A DNA stretch of 64,000 nt from Aricia agestis (GCF_905147365.1 NC_056410.1:20074001-20138000); one strand, 5' to 3'; positions 12,603 through 22,680 are shown, counted from the stretch's first letter. The notes: generated from the sequence alone by a model not told the origin. Made by a program: numbers and translations.

Positions 12603-13035
12603 GACGACCTCTGTGGCTTACGGCCGTTCCCAATATTTGATCTATCTCTGGTTTTGCCCTACTAGAGATAGGAATAGCTCACAATTGACATAAAATATAT
12701 GTCTCTAATGTCAATTGTGAGCTATTTCTATCTCTAGTAGGGCAAAACCAGAGATAGATCAAATATTGGGAACGGCCGTTAGTGATGAGCGCGTTGGTAG
12801 CTCAAGTCGGGGGTCGCGGGTTCGAATCCCGCCGACGGAACAAAAAGTTTTCAATGTTCCCGGGTCTGGATGTGTACCTATTAAATATGTGTATGATATA
12901 ATAAAAATCTTAAATATATGTATGGTATAAAATATATTTCCGTTGTCTGGTACCTGTAACACAAGTCCTTTAGGTACTTAGCACGGGGCCAGACTGACGT
13001 GGTGTGAAGCGTCCATAGATATTATTATTATTATT
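12603..13035 (+). mobile_element. tRNA-derived SINE interrupted by a MITE
   Basis: If 12621-12778 plus one TTA are removed, the head reads GACGACCTCTGTGGC TTA GTGATGAGCGCGTTGG, an A-box, and then GGGTTCGAATCCC, a B-box. The body and (ATT)n tail follow, matching the window-edge copy at 1-139. The tRNA resemblance covers only the head, so this is a SINE and not a tRNA gene. The MITE splits the A-box. Confidence 0.82.
12621..12778. mobile_element. Harbinger-like palindromic MITE, TTA target duplication
   Basis: This is a near-complete palindrome of 158 bp. The left end CGGCCGTTCCCAATATTTG is the exact complement of the right end, and pairing continues for about 70 bp on each side of a short centre near 12690-12710. 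The flanks are TTA on both sides (12618-12620 and 12779-12781). A 3-bp TTA/TAA duplication points to the PIF/Harbinger superfamily. It inserted after the host SINE did. Confidence 0.88.
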
Positions 13036-13861
13036 AAAATGTTTTTTCAACAAAATTAAAACGTTTACAAAAAGTTTTGAAAAATGTTTGCAATAGTCTT
13101 GTTTTTTTGCAAGACCAAGACCAAGACTAGACAGATTAAAGCAAGACCAAGACCAAGACTGGTCGAGTCTTGGTCTTGGTCTTGCTTTGCTCATCACTAC
13201 ATGCCATTAAAGGCTCCACATATACGGTTGGATCCGTTGGACTGATCGCAGGCGGACCTGACTGACTGAACTGCATACATAAATACAAAATGAGCGTAGC
13301 CAAGTAAGTTTGCGATGAGGGCCTTAAAGTTTAGATTTTCGGATGCCGATATGAGACCCTAATCCTAATTTTTTGCACTTTTTTCGCGTTTAAAGACAAG
13401 TCAAGAAATGCTCTAAATTATTTTGTGTATGACACCGGTCATGCCAACTACCTAGTTGTCAGTATAAATTACAGTAAAGGGTAAGGGCGGAAGCATTTAC
13501 ATATTTAATAGGGACAACGCGTCAAAGTTACTTGCTCTCCAGAGACTAGACCAAATGTTCACGTTCCCTGGAGCATTACCTAAACCACCATTCCTTGTAT
13601 TTTGGAAAGATTCTACTTTTTCCAAACCAGCAGGGCAGGTTTTGAAGCTTTATACTAAAATTATAACCTTGTACCTTTCTCACAAGCCAACTTTATGGCC
13701 TGATACTATGATTCAAACATCAAGGTAAGAACCTCCATACAACCATAGTAACATAAACCATTTAACACAGGTGACAGATACTTGGGACTTACAGAGGACA
13801 AATTGGGAAATCTCAAATCTTTCCAATCTTTTAATAGGTTCATAGAACCTAAGCTTAGGCA

Positions 13862-14050
13862 TAAAGAAGATTAGAATAAGAATAAGAATGGATTTATTTT
13901 TAGCATCACACAATACATCATAATATAAGTATACAGTTCGACTATAATATTATTATAAAATTGACAACTACAATTCTGTGTGACACCAAAAATTGGCCCC
14001 AGCTCAGTAAACGCAGCAAGCAAGCATTAACCAATCTATTGATTGACTCT
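13862..14050 (-). mobile_element. LINE 3' end, minus orientation
   Basis: The complement reads TGCTGCGTTTACTGAGCTGG, GGCCAATTTTTGGTG, TCACAC, and ends in AAATAAATCCATTCTTATTC repeats. The same order appears on plus at 22260-22470. The (TTATTC)n end and 5' truncation fit a non-LTR retrotransposon copy. Confidence 0.6.
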
Positions 14051-14714
14051 TCAAATCATTTGTCCTCCGTCATAAAATTATGCCCTTCGTCTGTACGAGA
14101 ACGGTTTTACCTGAATATTAAACGGTATCAGTCGTCAATTCGCATTAATGTTATTCATATCGATAGGGCACGGAATTTGGGTTAACAACCGTTAAGCATT
14201 GTCTTTCATATTTTTCGTTTGTTAGCGTAGCATGGCAATCATCATCGTCACTGTCATCGATAATACCAATAGACATTTTTCGGGTTTTCGACCTAAATCT
14301 CCCCCCTTACTCTTGTCTGCAGCCGCGCCTTGCTAGAACGCAGATGTGCAACTCGTATGCAATTCTTTTATTGCCATTGGAAAAAGTTCCGATTTAGAAC
14401 CTTCTAGAAAAACAACTCAAGTACGCTAGAAAAATTTGGCTTTCAGGCCAAACTGATCTAAGAGTTTACCACGATTTTTTTTCTCGGGAATCGGGAAAAA
14501 TTATTTACATCTTGTTACAACCATGGAGGGTTGTGACAAAATGTAACAAAACACGGGACAAAAAAATAAAAATTACACAACTTTCAAACTAAATCTTCTC
14601 AGATCCCAGGAGGCTGTAAATCTATTTGCAGAAATGAATGAAGTTGTATTACTAAAAATAGCCAGCTATTTGCGGCCCCAATCTGAATGGAGTTTAAAAT
14701 AGGTCAGTGTGTCA

Positions 14715-14733
14715 TGACGTCATAGTGACGTCA
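14715..14733. promoter_or_regulatory. Two adjacent TGACGTCA palindromes
   Basis: TGACGTCA occurs at 14715-14722 and again at 14726-14733. This 8-mer is the consensus CRE site for CREB/ATF factors. No gene start is visible nearby, so function is unsupported; it may belong to a transposon. Confidence 0.2.
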
Positions 14734-14898
14734 CGAGGTGAACCCGGAAACTGGGGCGCTGCAGCTCAATGGAAGCTGGGAAGCCACAATAGAAGTATAC
14801 ACAGTAGCGTAACTCTGCTAAATTCTAGAATAGAATGAAAAATGAAAATGGAATCTTGGATAAGCGAACGTTTTACGCAATGATAGTAGATAAGGGCT

Positions 14899-15084
14899 AA
14901 CCCACACGTACCACAACCACACCAAGTGGTCGGGCGTATATTTCGTATTGTAAATTGTAAATTTTGTCGGTACCACAACGCAACTACAAAAAGCTGGAGC
15001 GACACTCATTCATACGTAACCACTGCTTGATGGCATTTTGTCATTGCGACGTGGTGTGGTTGTGAATTGTGATACGTGTGGGTT
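14899..15084. mobile_element. MITE with AACCCACACGT termini
   Basis: The left end AACCCACACGTACCACAACC and the complement of the right end (AACCCACACGTATCACAATT) match for 11 bp. An ACAACCACACCA block is repeated in inverse further in. The length is 186 bp. I could not settle the target-site duplication, so the exact ends and superfamily are uncertain. Confidence 0.6.
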
Positions 15085-15342
15085 GGGTTTATTATACTTT
15101 CGGACCCTTCTTTTGGACATTAACGGTCATTACAATTTGGCTGTCTTCCACTTTGCCTGGATAGGTAAATTGAATTATCCTCTACTCCTTCTACCTTCTT
15201 CTGATTAATTTCGTTACGGGTCCCAAGAGATTTAGCTTCTTCCTTGGGCACCCCTGAGATATTCTCATCCAATGGGCAATGAGTATGGTCAACTAAAAAG
15301 ATTAAAAGATTAGTTTTTTATCCTCCTTTTTTTTTGGTAAAA

Positions 15343-15480
15343 AAAGTGGGCCCCGTGCGAGTTTCTTACGCCGGTTCTTCTCGCCGGGATAGTTCCCGAA
15401 CCGGTGGTAGGCACCGTAGCTAATATTAACGTTCTGAAAGTATTTTATTATAATCTACTCAGAAATAAAACAATTTTTAT
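15343..15480 (+). mobile_element. LINE 3' UTR fragment
   Basis: GCGAGTTTCTTACGCCGGTT, CTTCTCGCCGGGATAG and GAACCGGTGGTAGGC followed by an AT-rich end resemble the 3' tail of a common lepidopteran LINE, from memory of the family. There is no second copy in the window to compare with. Confidence 0.45.
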
Positions 15481-15762
15481 TTTATTTATTTATTTTATTT
15501 TAACTGATTTGGGAGTTCTAGTTACTAGAGAGAATTATTTAGTGTACTGTATGATAATTTACTCTGTCATAATGCGGCTTATGGCATCATCTCGTAGGGT
15601 TTAAAAGCCTCTATAAAGCAATAAGGTTTTATTTCTTTGTAGTCCACAGATTGACTAAGGTAACTTCGGTAAAGGGTTAAAATTGAATGGTCACCTATTT
15701 TTGGTTGATTTGATGAAGAACAAAAATTGAGGGAAAAATAACACAACAAAAATACAATACAA

Positions 15763-15796
15763 TACTGTAAAGCTACCATGGGGTAGCTTTACAGTA
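15763..15796. repeat. Perfect 15-bp-stem hairpin
   Basis: TACTGTAAAGCTACC pairs exactly with GGTAGCTTTACAGTA across the 4-base loop ATGG. The flanks are AT-rich. No function was recognised. Confidence 0.85.
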
Positions 15797-16480
15797 TAAA
15801 TACAATAAGTATGTCAGCGTTTGCGAGCAAGGCGCTTTAAATTCTTTGTTCCCAAAAAGTAGCGCAGTGGAAATATCAGTTATCATTATCATGTTTCCAT
15901 TTATAAAGGTTTTTACGTACTTACAGCATTTCCGAAACCAACAACAATAATTGAACAAGTACCGGCAGAGGTAAAAAGTAGAGTTCAAAGTAAAGCTTGA
16001 GTTTTAACTCAACAGCGGGGCTAAAATGGTAACTTTAAGCAATTCCTCTCAATCAATTTAGCGACGATATTACGAGCAATATCATCGGTGATTTACCTAA
16101 TTTTGTAAAATAACGTCCTACGTCAATGGCAATTCAATTCATTAGCAGATTCATAATTGAAACTGTATTGCCATTCTGAAAAACATAAAAACGAACATGA
16201 CCGGTTTTTTTTCTAAATTTATTTATGATTTTATGAATGACTCACGAAATATTTGATATAATTGTTATATTTTATGTATTAAACTGTACATTTATTGTAT
16301 ATTTGTTCATTAAAATCATTTTATAACTAAAAACAAAATGTTGTTTAATAATTTCACCATAATCTTCAAATATCGTTATATTTTCGTAACGTTACTGCCG
16401 CAAGGGCATCTATGCCCATATAACAATATGAAAATTTAACCGATACTTGAAATTGGTGATTTTGATTTAAAGAGAAGTAT

Positions 16481-16680
16481 CCTAAGCATATGCTACCAAA
16501 AAGTAAGATTTTGCACCAAGGTATGCTATGGTTCCGAAGATACTAAGAGAACTCCGGATTCCTTATAGATAAAAGTTTGGGGGTTCCGGCGTTGTTTTAC
16601 GAAGAAAGCATATTATTATGCTACTATGTAAATTACATTCATCATCATCATCATCACTATCATCACACCACAGACCAATT
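16481..16680 (+). repeat. Repeat segment ending in (CAT)n, also at 44880-45100
   Basis: The block from AGTATCCTAAGCATATGCTA to the CATCATCATCATC run recurs diverged at 44886-45098 and near-identically in the twin at 55925-56120. This suggests a nested element with a CAT-rich tail. Confidence 0.65.
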
Positions 16681-16975
16681 ATACATAAGACTCTTGAATC
16701 CCATAAAAAACAGCGTGTCTGCAGTTTTTAGTTCTCATCTGAACGATAGATGGCGTTGAGTGTATCAAATTAGCCTAACAAATAAAAAATACAATAAATA
16801 AATGCACATCAATCAATCAATGCACACAAACTGCAAAATTCTCCCAAAGATGTCGCTGATTAATTTTAATCGGAAATGACATTTATTAAAGCTTTCTTAA
16901 CTCGTTTAGTTTTTGGCTCTTTTAAAATATCTATATTTTTTTTAAATATAGATACTAAAAAAATTGTTTTTTTTT

Positions 16976-17037
16976 ATTCCGTCGGCGGGATTCGAACCCG
17001 CGACTCCCGGCTTGAGCTACCAATGCGCTCATCCATC
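16976..17037 (-). repeat. SINE tRNA-like head, minus
   Basis: GGGATTCGAACCCGCGACTC then GAGCTACCAATGCGCTCATC is the complement of the head of the SINE at 12603. The body is missing and replaced by a T-run. The same truncated head is in the twin at 56449-56513, so it was present before the two copies separated. Confidence 0.75.
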
Positions 17038-17159
17038 TGTTTTTCTGACACTATGTATTTCTATTGCCGCTTAAATACTAAATACTAAAAGCAAAATAAA
17101 TTAAATATTTAAGGCAGGCTATATGTAGCTTCACTCTACATCCTCTATCAGTTGTATCA

Positions 17160-17490
17160 CGGGGAGTGCTCTGAGGAATTGTTCGGAATCATACCTCCTG
17201 CAACTTTTCGCCATCGCCCCACGCGAAAAATATACTTACCATCCTCATCATCTTGATGAGTGGCAGTCTTCCACCGTGCATTTTTCGCGTAACTTTCTGC
17301 CGCGCACTGTAAAACTCTGGAACGAACAGTCACCAGCAGTATTTCCGGACCTATACGACCTGCAAACCTTCAAGAAGACAGCGTACTCCCTCTTAAAAGG
17401 GCGGCAACGCACCTGCAGCTCTTCTGATGTTGCGAGTGTCCATGGGCGACGGTAGTTGCTTTCCATCAGGTGACTCACGACTCACAAAAT
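17160..17490 (+). pseudogene. LINE ORF2 C-terminus and 3' UTR (pseudogene)
   Basis: In shifting frames the translation gives CSEELFGIIPPATFRHRPTR, then HFSRNFLPRTVKLWNE, VFPDLYDLQTFKK and LLKGRQR. This is the conserved R-T-x-x-x-W-N...VFP...Y...FK end of jockey/CR1-type reverse-transcriptase proteins. A frameshift near 17255 breaks it. The 3' UTR from 17400 (GCAACGCACCTGCAGCTCTT) is shared with the elements at 28559-28884 and 34364-34672. The twin element lacks about 150 bp here. Confidence 0.75.
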
Positions 17491-17531
17491 TACGCTCGTT
17501 TGGCCTCACCCTAAGGGTTCCTTGTTGACTA

Positions 17532-17871
17532 AACTAGGCCTTTACATCCGTAATGGATGATTTATACAGTATTTTTCAGAGCGAAATAACCACTCTTCAA
17601 ATACTGTAGTGCCTGGGACAAGATTTTTAAATGTCCGTATGGTTGCCCAAGCGCACACGGCATTCTCGCAACATAGTCGGCCTAGTCCAGAGGAAAGAAC
17701 TAGTCAATACGTCTGGGACCAACTATGTGCGGGTTTCCTCACAATGTTTTCCTTCACCGTACGAGCGTCCGTATTATGTACTTGAGATCAGAAAATGTCT
17801 CATAGGTACACGCCTCCACCCGGGTTCGAACCTGCACCCTCTAAGAGTGTGAACCAAAGGTCTACCCATTA
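17532..17871 (-). mobile_element. tRNA-derived SINE, minus, 11-bp target duplication
   Basis: The flanks 17521-17531 and 17872-17882 both read CTTGTTGACTA. The complement has a pol III-like head with the B-box GGTTCGAACCC and the body words GGTGAAGGAAAACATTGTGAG and GAAACCCGCACAT, known from a widespread lepidopteran SINE. The twin at 56775-56800 has the uninterrupted target CTTGTTGACTACGG, a natural empty site. The insertion therefore came after the twins diverged. Confidence 0.9.
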
Positions 17872-19163
17872 CTTGTTGACTACGGAACCCTAAAATATGC
17901 GTCATGTCGAATTTTTTTTTTATGAAATAAGGGGGCAAACGGGTCACGGTTCACGGTTCACTGAATAATTAAATTAATCAACAATCTTGCGCGTATATAA
18001 ATAGTACGAGCACACCCGCATGCACTGTGCAGTGTTCGCTGTAAATAAGAACAAGTATGACATGTCCGTGTTCGCGTGGAATGGCGCGTAATTTCAAACG
18101 CGGTACAAGACGGTAAGTATAGATGTCCGCATCTGGCACAGTAAAACTTAATACAGACAGACAGACGGCCTGACAGACCGAAACTATAAGGATTCCTTGT
18201 TGACTACGGAACCCTAAAAAGTAGGTAAGCACAAATCTTGCGAAAAAACTTTGGTGCTCGAAGTTGGGCTTTGAGTGAGATTTCGTGCGTCTACTAACAT
18301 GAACGGAAGGTGTCGCGTCGAACTGGCATCGTTGCATACCAAAAATTACCGTTAAAATATCAGTATTAATTATTATTTTTATACCTACAGGTATCTAAGA
18401 ATGTTACCCACAGACTTGTATGAATATTAACGAAATGTGTCGCGTCGAACTGGCAACGTCGCATACCAGAAAATAACGATATTTTTACCGGTAATAAACG
18501 GCATTTTTTAAACTATATTTAAATGTTATGTTACCTACTAGATATCGTTAAAAATATCGTTAAGCTACCCTTATAAAAATAACGGAACGTAACGGTAATT
18601 TTTTTAGTAATCGATAACGTTATGAAGCCATGCTATATGCTGGCAACATTTTTTACTTTAGTCATGTTTGTATACAAACTTCAAAGTTTTGAAACCGACT
18701 TTGTAATTTTAAATTTCTTTAGTACAATTGAACTATAATGTATTACGACATAAGAATAGTTCTAAGATCAAAGATGACGTTTATAGTAACATTAATTGAT
18801 GATACTGCTATTTGACAGAAAAGCAATTCGGATTTATTGGACCATTTTTACGACTTTTCATAGAAAAATGTCAAACAAATGAATTGCTTAGTACGAATCA
18901 TTAAATTAATTGCACGTTATGAGAAGTTTAAAAATGAATCGTAAATGATTCATTGTATGATTCAACTAAGCGACCATTTTAGCCCCGCAGCTCTCGTATT
19001 TGCATAGCCCAAGGCGGAGAACAATTATTATTTTAAAACAACGGCAGTATTATTTTAAAACTGGAATGCCAAAGGCATTATAATGAGGTGCACTAGCAAA
19101 GAGCACTTGTACCTTGAAAAACTACACACAATTTTCCATATTTCTGGTTTGCAGGCTCTTTTT

Positions 19164-20605
19164 TAGGGTTCCGTAGTCCGTACCCAAAGGGTAAAAACGG
19201 GACCCTATTACTGAGACTTCGATGTCTTTCAGTCTGTCTGTCTGTCTCCAGGCTGTATCTCAAGAACCGCTATAGCTAGACTTCTGAAATTGTATATTTC
19301 TATTGCAACAATACTAAAATCAAAATAAAGTAAATATTTAAGGGGGACTCCCATACAATAAACGTAATTTTTTGGCCTTTTTTGCTCGTAATCAATAATG
19401 GCAACTGCTAGGCACTTGAAATTTTCACAATATTATATTTGTACTTTAATAATAAAATAAAATAATTAAGGATGGGATTTCTCCTCTTTTTCTTAAACAT
19501 ACCGCCGATTCATTGAGTATTCCATTATCAGTGCTATTTAACTGTAGCCTCAAAGAAGGTATTGTGCCTCGGGTATGGAAGACTGCTAATGTCACTCCTG
19601 TATTTAAAGCTGGCAATAAAAATCAAATTACTAATTATCGGCCAATTTCATTACTGTCAGCCTTGTCTAAGGTCTTGGAGAGGTTGGTACATGACGCAAT
19701 TTACCCTTCATTGCATAGTATACTGATTCCTGAGCAACATGGTTTTGATCGGAATCGGTCAACAGTAAGTAATCTAGTCTTGTACTCAAATTTTTGTTTG
19801 AATGTATGGATATTAAAATACAGGTTGACTCAATCTATACCGACTTCTGCAAGGCCTTTGACAAGGTTGATCATAAGATGCTTTTGAAAAAGATAGAATA
19901 TAACGGTATACGTGGTAATTTACTTCGCTGGTTTGCATCTTATGTTACAAATAGGACTCAAAAAGTGGTGATTCAGGGGTTTTCTTCAGATACGATCACC
20001 GTCACATCCGGCGTGCCTCAGGGCTCTATTTTGGGGCCTCTACTCTTCGTTCTCTTCATTAACGACATTGGCAAATGTTTTCTGAACAGTTATTTCCTCC
20101 TGTACGCTGACGACTTAAAAATATTTAGAAAAATAAGATCCCTTGAAGATAGTGTAAAATTACAGGAGGATCTGGATAGACTATCCGATTATTGTGCTGC
20201 TCATAAGCTATATTTAAGCCTGACCAAGTGTAAGTCAATCACATTCACAAAAAAAATCAATGTCATAAATTTTTCATACTCTCTTTGTGGTACAGCATTA
20301 GAAAAAGTCTCGTTGATTAGAGATCTTGGTATTCACTTTGACTCTAAACTATACTTTGATGCTCATGTAGCCCATATCACTGCCAAGGCCTTCAAACTCT
20401 CTGGTTTCGTGAGACGTACATGTACTTTGTTTAAAAAACCTGCAACAATGTTAATGTTATACAAGACGCTCATCCGATCGCAACTGGATTACGCCACATG
20501 CATACAAAAAACACAATTTTTGCCTACTTTCGCTCGTTCTATAACTGTAGGTACGGAACCCTTCGTGCGCGAGTCCGACACGCACTTGGCCGGTTTTTTT
20601 ATTTA
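19164..20605 (-). mobile_element. A-family dispersed repeat carrying an RT fragment
   Basis: The left part (19164-19470) is the complement of the A-family 3' half: GGGTTCCGTAGTCCGTACCC, a (GTCT)n block, CAGGCTGTATCTCAAGAAC and GGGACTCCCATACA. The right part (20501-20605) is the complement of its 5' head: TACGGAACCCTTCGTGCGCG then CACTTGGCC. Other copies are at 26374-26795, 28285-29093, 42735-42994 and 48988-49414. Between the halves sits 1030 bp of reverse-transcriptase sequence, absent from the others. Confidence 0.75.
19471..20500 (+). pseudogene. Non-LTR reverse transcriptase fragment (pseudogene)
   Basis: The translation carries ordered RT motifs of a jockey/CR1-type LINE: VWKTANVTPVFKAG, NYRPISLLSALSKVLERL, EQHGFDRNRST, FCKAFDKVDHKMLL, SGVPQGSILGPLLFVLFIND and the catalytic YADD in LLYADDLKIF, then a thumb ending SQLDYAT. 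The reading frame shifts once at a T-run near 19791-19795. The endonuclease domain and the 3' end are both missing, and there is no poly(A) tail. Truncation at both ends is unlike a normal target-primed insertion. The clade is an inference from the motifs. Confidence 0.88.
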
Positions 20606-20689
20606 AGTGAGTATATCACAGTACTTTTATGCCATTGGGTCCAGTTACTATAATTACATAACATGTACAGTTCAAGGTACTTGTATATT

Positions 20690-20752
20690 CGATCACGCCG
20701 CCGACCGAAAAATGTCGGCGCGCCGCCGCCGGCCGATTACCCATCGGCGCTC
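20690..20752. repeat. GC-rich palindromic repeat fragment
   Basis: CGCCGCCGACCGAAAAATGT, CGGCGCGCCGCCGCCGGCCG and ATCGGCGC are strongly self-complementary and far above the local GC content. It resembles a lepidopteran transposon fragment, but no partner copy is in the window. Confidence 0.4.
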
Positions 20753-20948
20753 ATATCTAATTTGATGTCATCATTTTGTATCATATAAATTTTACTGTTC
20801 CTATCAAAATAAAGCAGACCATAATAATTAGGCATCAACTTAATAATTTTATACCCTTTCACCTTCACTATGGGCATCAGCATCTACTATCATCTCTAAT
20901 ATGAAGACATGAGATGAACCAGATTTTAACTCACATAATAATATTATT

Positions 20949-21025
20949 GGAGCGAGACAGATGGAAGACCTTGGGGGAGGCCTTTGCCCAGCAGTGGGAT
21001 AGCATAGGCTCATTAAAAAAAAACA
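20949..21025 (+). pseudogene. RTE-type LINE 3' end
   Basis: One frame reads RDRWKTLGEAFAQQWDSIG, which matches the C-terminal signature W-x-x-L-G-E-A-x-x-Q-Q-W of RTE-clade reverse transcriptases, followed by a poly(A)-like run. Only the last 25 or so codons remain, as in a heavily 5'-truncated copy. Confidence 0.65.
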
Positions 21026-21152
21026 ACATAAGTACTTTTTTACCCTTAAAATTTGAACAAACCTTGTAACTTACCTACTTCATTGTCTGGATAATATGTA
21101 TATCTTGCTGTATAGCCAGATTTATACATATTACTGTCCACTATGTGTACAT

Positions 21153-21203
21153 GTGTGGATTTTATATAAGTACATATTTTATGTAAGTATATAAAATCCA
21201 CAC
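21153..21203. repeat. Hairpin, AT-rich
   Basis: GTGTGGATTTTATATAAGTA pairs with TATATAAAATCCACAC, with one or two offsets near the loop. No duplication or gene context explains it. Confidence 0.65.
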
Positions 21204-21899
21204 CATTTTTAATTGTTATGAAATGAAGATGTTAGTAGAAGAAGCTGGTCATCTACTAATCTTCATACATAGATTATCACCCTACATAACAGAAATTTAA
21301 ATTTACTTTACAGAATCATACCATGTACCGAATAATGTGTGTTTCTTCCTCAAAAACACAACTATAATATAATGTAGGTAAAAAAGGTTGCCAACAATTC
21401 ACTGGACTACTTACTACAGTAGTACTAGTACTAAGTGACTATGTAATATTCCGTATACGACAACTGTACAAGACATGCCCAATACCCATAAGACTCAGTC
21501 TTTACTACATAGCAGTTAAATTTAATGAGCGGCGCGCACGCGATCCTGAAATATCGTACTTACTTAGATACTATAATGCTTAATTGTTTAATTGCTTGGG
21601 GACCTATGGAGTAAATTCTTTTTGGTATTAAAAAATTATGAGCTCCTTAGTGTCTCACTGGATACTCTTTTCAGACTCCATTTAATGTTTGTATTTAGTA
21701 AATACTATTTTTAATCATAATAATATTATCTATGGACATTGAACAATTTAATGAAAAAATAAATCAGTCTGGTTCTGCGCTGAGCTGCTGACCAGACAAT
21801 GGTACTTTATTTAATACTTTTATTCTATGTAACATAATTATTATATAAAATTTAAGATTTTTAATATTATATTATGATACAAATATTTAATACACATCT

Positions 21900-22018
21900 A
21901 AGACCCAGGAACATTTGAAAACTTTTTTACCCTTGGCCAGATTCAAACCCGCACCTCTGACTTATGCATTGAAGCTTTCACCATCAGCCATGAGCCAACT
22001 GAGCCACACTGGTTGTTG
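21900..22018 (-). repeat. tRNA-headed SINE fragment, minus
   Basis: The complement reads CCAGTGTGGCTCAGTTGGCT (A-box TGGCTCAGTTGG) and, after about 35 bp, GCGGGTTTGAATCTGG (B-box-like). The spacing fits a pol III promoter. Head mismatches and the non-tRNA body argue for a SINE and not a tRNA gene. Confidence 0.6.
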
Positions 22019-22239
22019 TAATAAGTAAGTGTCCTCACAGTAAGTGAGGAGGTTGAGGGGTGGCGGCATCGTGGTGTCATCCCTTTCTAATCAATCCAAG
22101 AAAAAAGGGATGACACTAGGATGTTGCCACTTTTTAACTTTTAATTTTAATTTTTAATTTTTTAATTTTTAATTTCTTCACTTTCTTGACTTTAGTTCCA
22201 TGTCAATTTCTGAACGTTTTACTGTTTAGTTTATTAGTA

Positions 22240-22470
22240 TTGTGAAGCCACTCATTGGCCCCCGCAGAATATCAGTGCAGCGGGCTCGCTTGCTGCGTTT
22301 GCTGAGCTGGGGCCAATTTTTGGCATCACACATCATTGTAATAATATTTATAGATCTTATATATACTGTTTGTGACTAGATCATAATAACTGTACCACTG
22401 AATACTGTTTAATTATTATGATGTTTCATGTGATGCTGGAAATAAAATTATTCTTATTCTTGTATGTACA
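22240..22470 (+). mobile_element. LINE 3' end with (TTATTC)n tail
   Basis: TTGCTGCGTTTGCTGAGCTG, GGGCCAATTTTTGGCATCAC and the tail AATAAAATTATTCTTATTCT parallel the complement of 13862-14050. The 5' part is missing. Confidence 0.6.
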
Positions 22471-22641
22471 AATAATAAGAATGCATTTTCCTGATTTTTT
22501 TTATTTACTAATGAAAAAAAGACATTGAAGTTGGTAGCGTAGTAATACAGCTGTGGTACAACTTACATAATTTTCATTTCAAAGAAACTTTTTGATATTG
22601 CTTAATTTTTTGCAGTTATTTTATATTTTTTAGAGCTGTTC

Positions 22642-22680
22642 CTAGCTGTTTGACCGAGCAAAGCTCGGTCAAACAGCTAG
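22642..22680 (+). mobile_element. Helitron 3' terminus as a perfect hairpin
   Basis: CTAGCTGTTTGACCGAGC and GCTCGGTCAAACAGCTAG are exact complements separated by AAA. The right half has the form of the family's 3' end: the hairpin ACCGAGC-AAA-GCTCGGT, then CAAACAG and the terminal CTAG. The outer left arm mirrors it, as if two 3' ends met. Confidence 0.7.

Larger units (their letters stand above)
12104..13199. mobile_element. Composite nest bounded by AAGACC-rich repeats
   Basis: Short runs of CAAGACCAAGACC or its complement lie at 12110-12170 and 13095-13190. The right end reads CTTGCTTTGCTCATCACTA. Between them lie a decayed LTR fragment (12329-12371), an A-family repeat head (about 12408-12460), and the SINE with its MITE (12603-13035). 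The outer AAGACC repeat appears to be the oldest layer. Its superfamily is not recognised. Confidence 0.5.
16013..18990. mobile_element. TIR-bounded composite element, copy 1 (2.98 kb)
   Basis: The element starts CAGCGGGGCTAAAATGGT and ends ACCATTTTAGCCCCGCAG, inverted repeats of about 17 bp. A copy with the same ends and the same internal order lies at 55451-57862; by eye they are roughly 95% identical over aligned parts. It carries a SINE head, a LINE 3' end, a second SINE and a GGAACCC-family tail. No transposase frame is visible. The ends look hAT-like (CAGNGG), but no 8-bp target duplication is present at either copy. Confidence 0.8.

Noticed and set aside
12790..12842. tRNA-like sequence with GGGTTCGAATCCC
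   Set aside because: It is the head of a SINE: the A-box is split by a MITE, there is no closing acceptor stem, and the body matches other SINE copies.
14281..14560. Locally odd stretch with AACAAAACACGGGAC and similar words
   Set aside because: No inverted ends, partner copy or open frame could be established.
20260..20606. RT frame continuing to 20606 (IQKTQFLPTFARSITVG...)
   Set aside because: From 20501 on the DNA is the A-family repeat head in reverse; those residues are read-through of the repeat and not part of the reverse transcriptase.
21940..22018. Possible tRNA gene on minus
   Set aside because: A- and B-box-like words are present but the acceptor and anticodon stems do not close; it is better explained as a SINE head.
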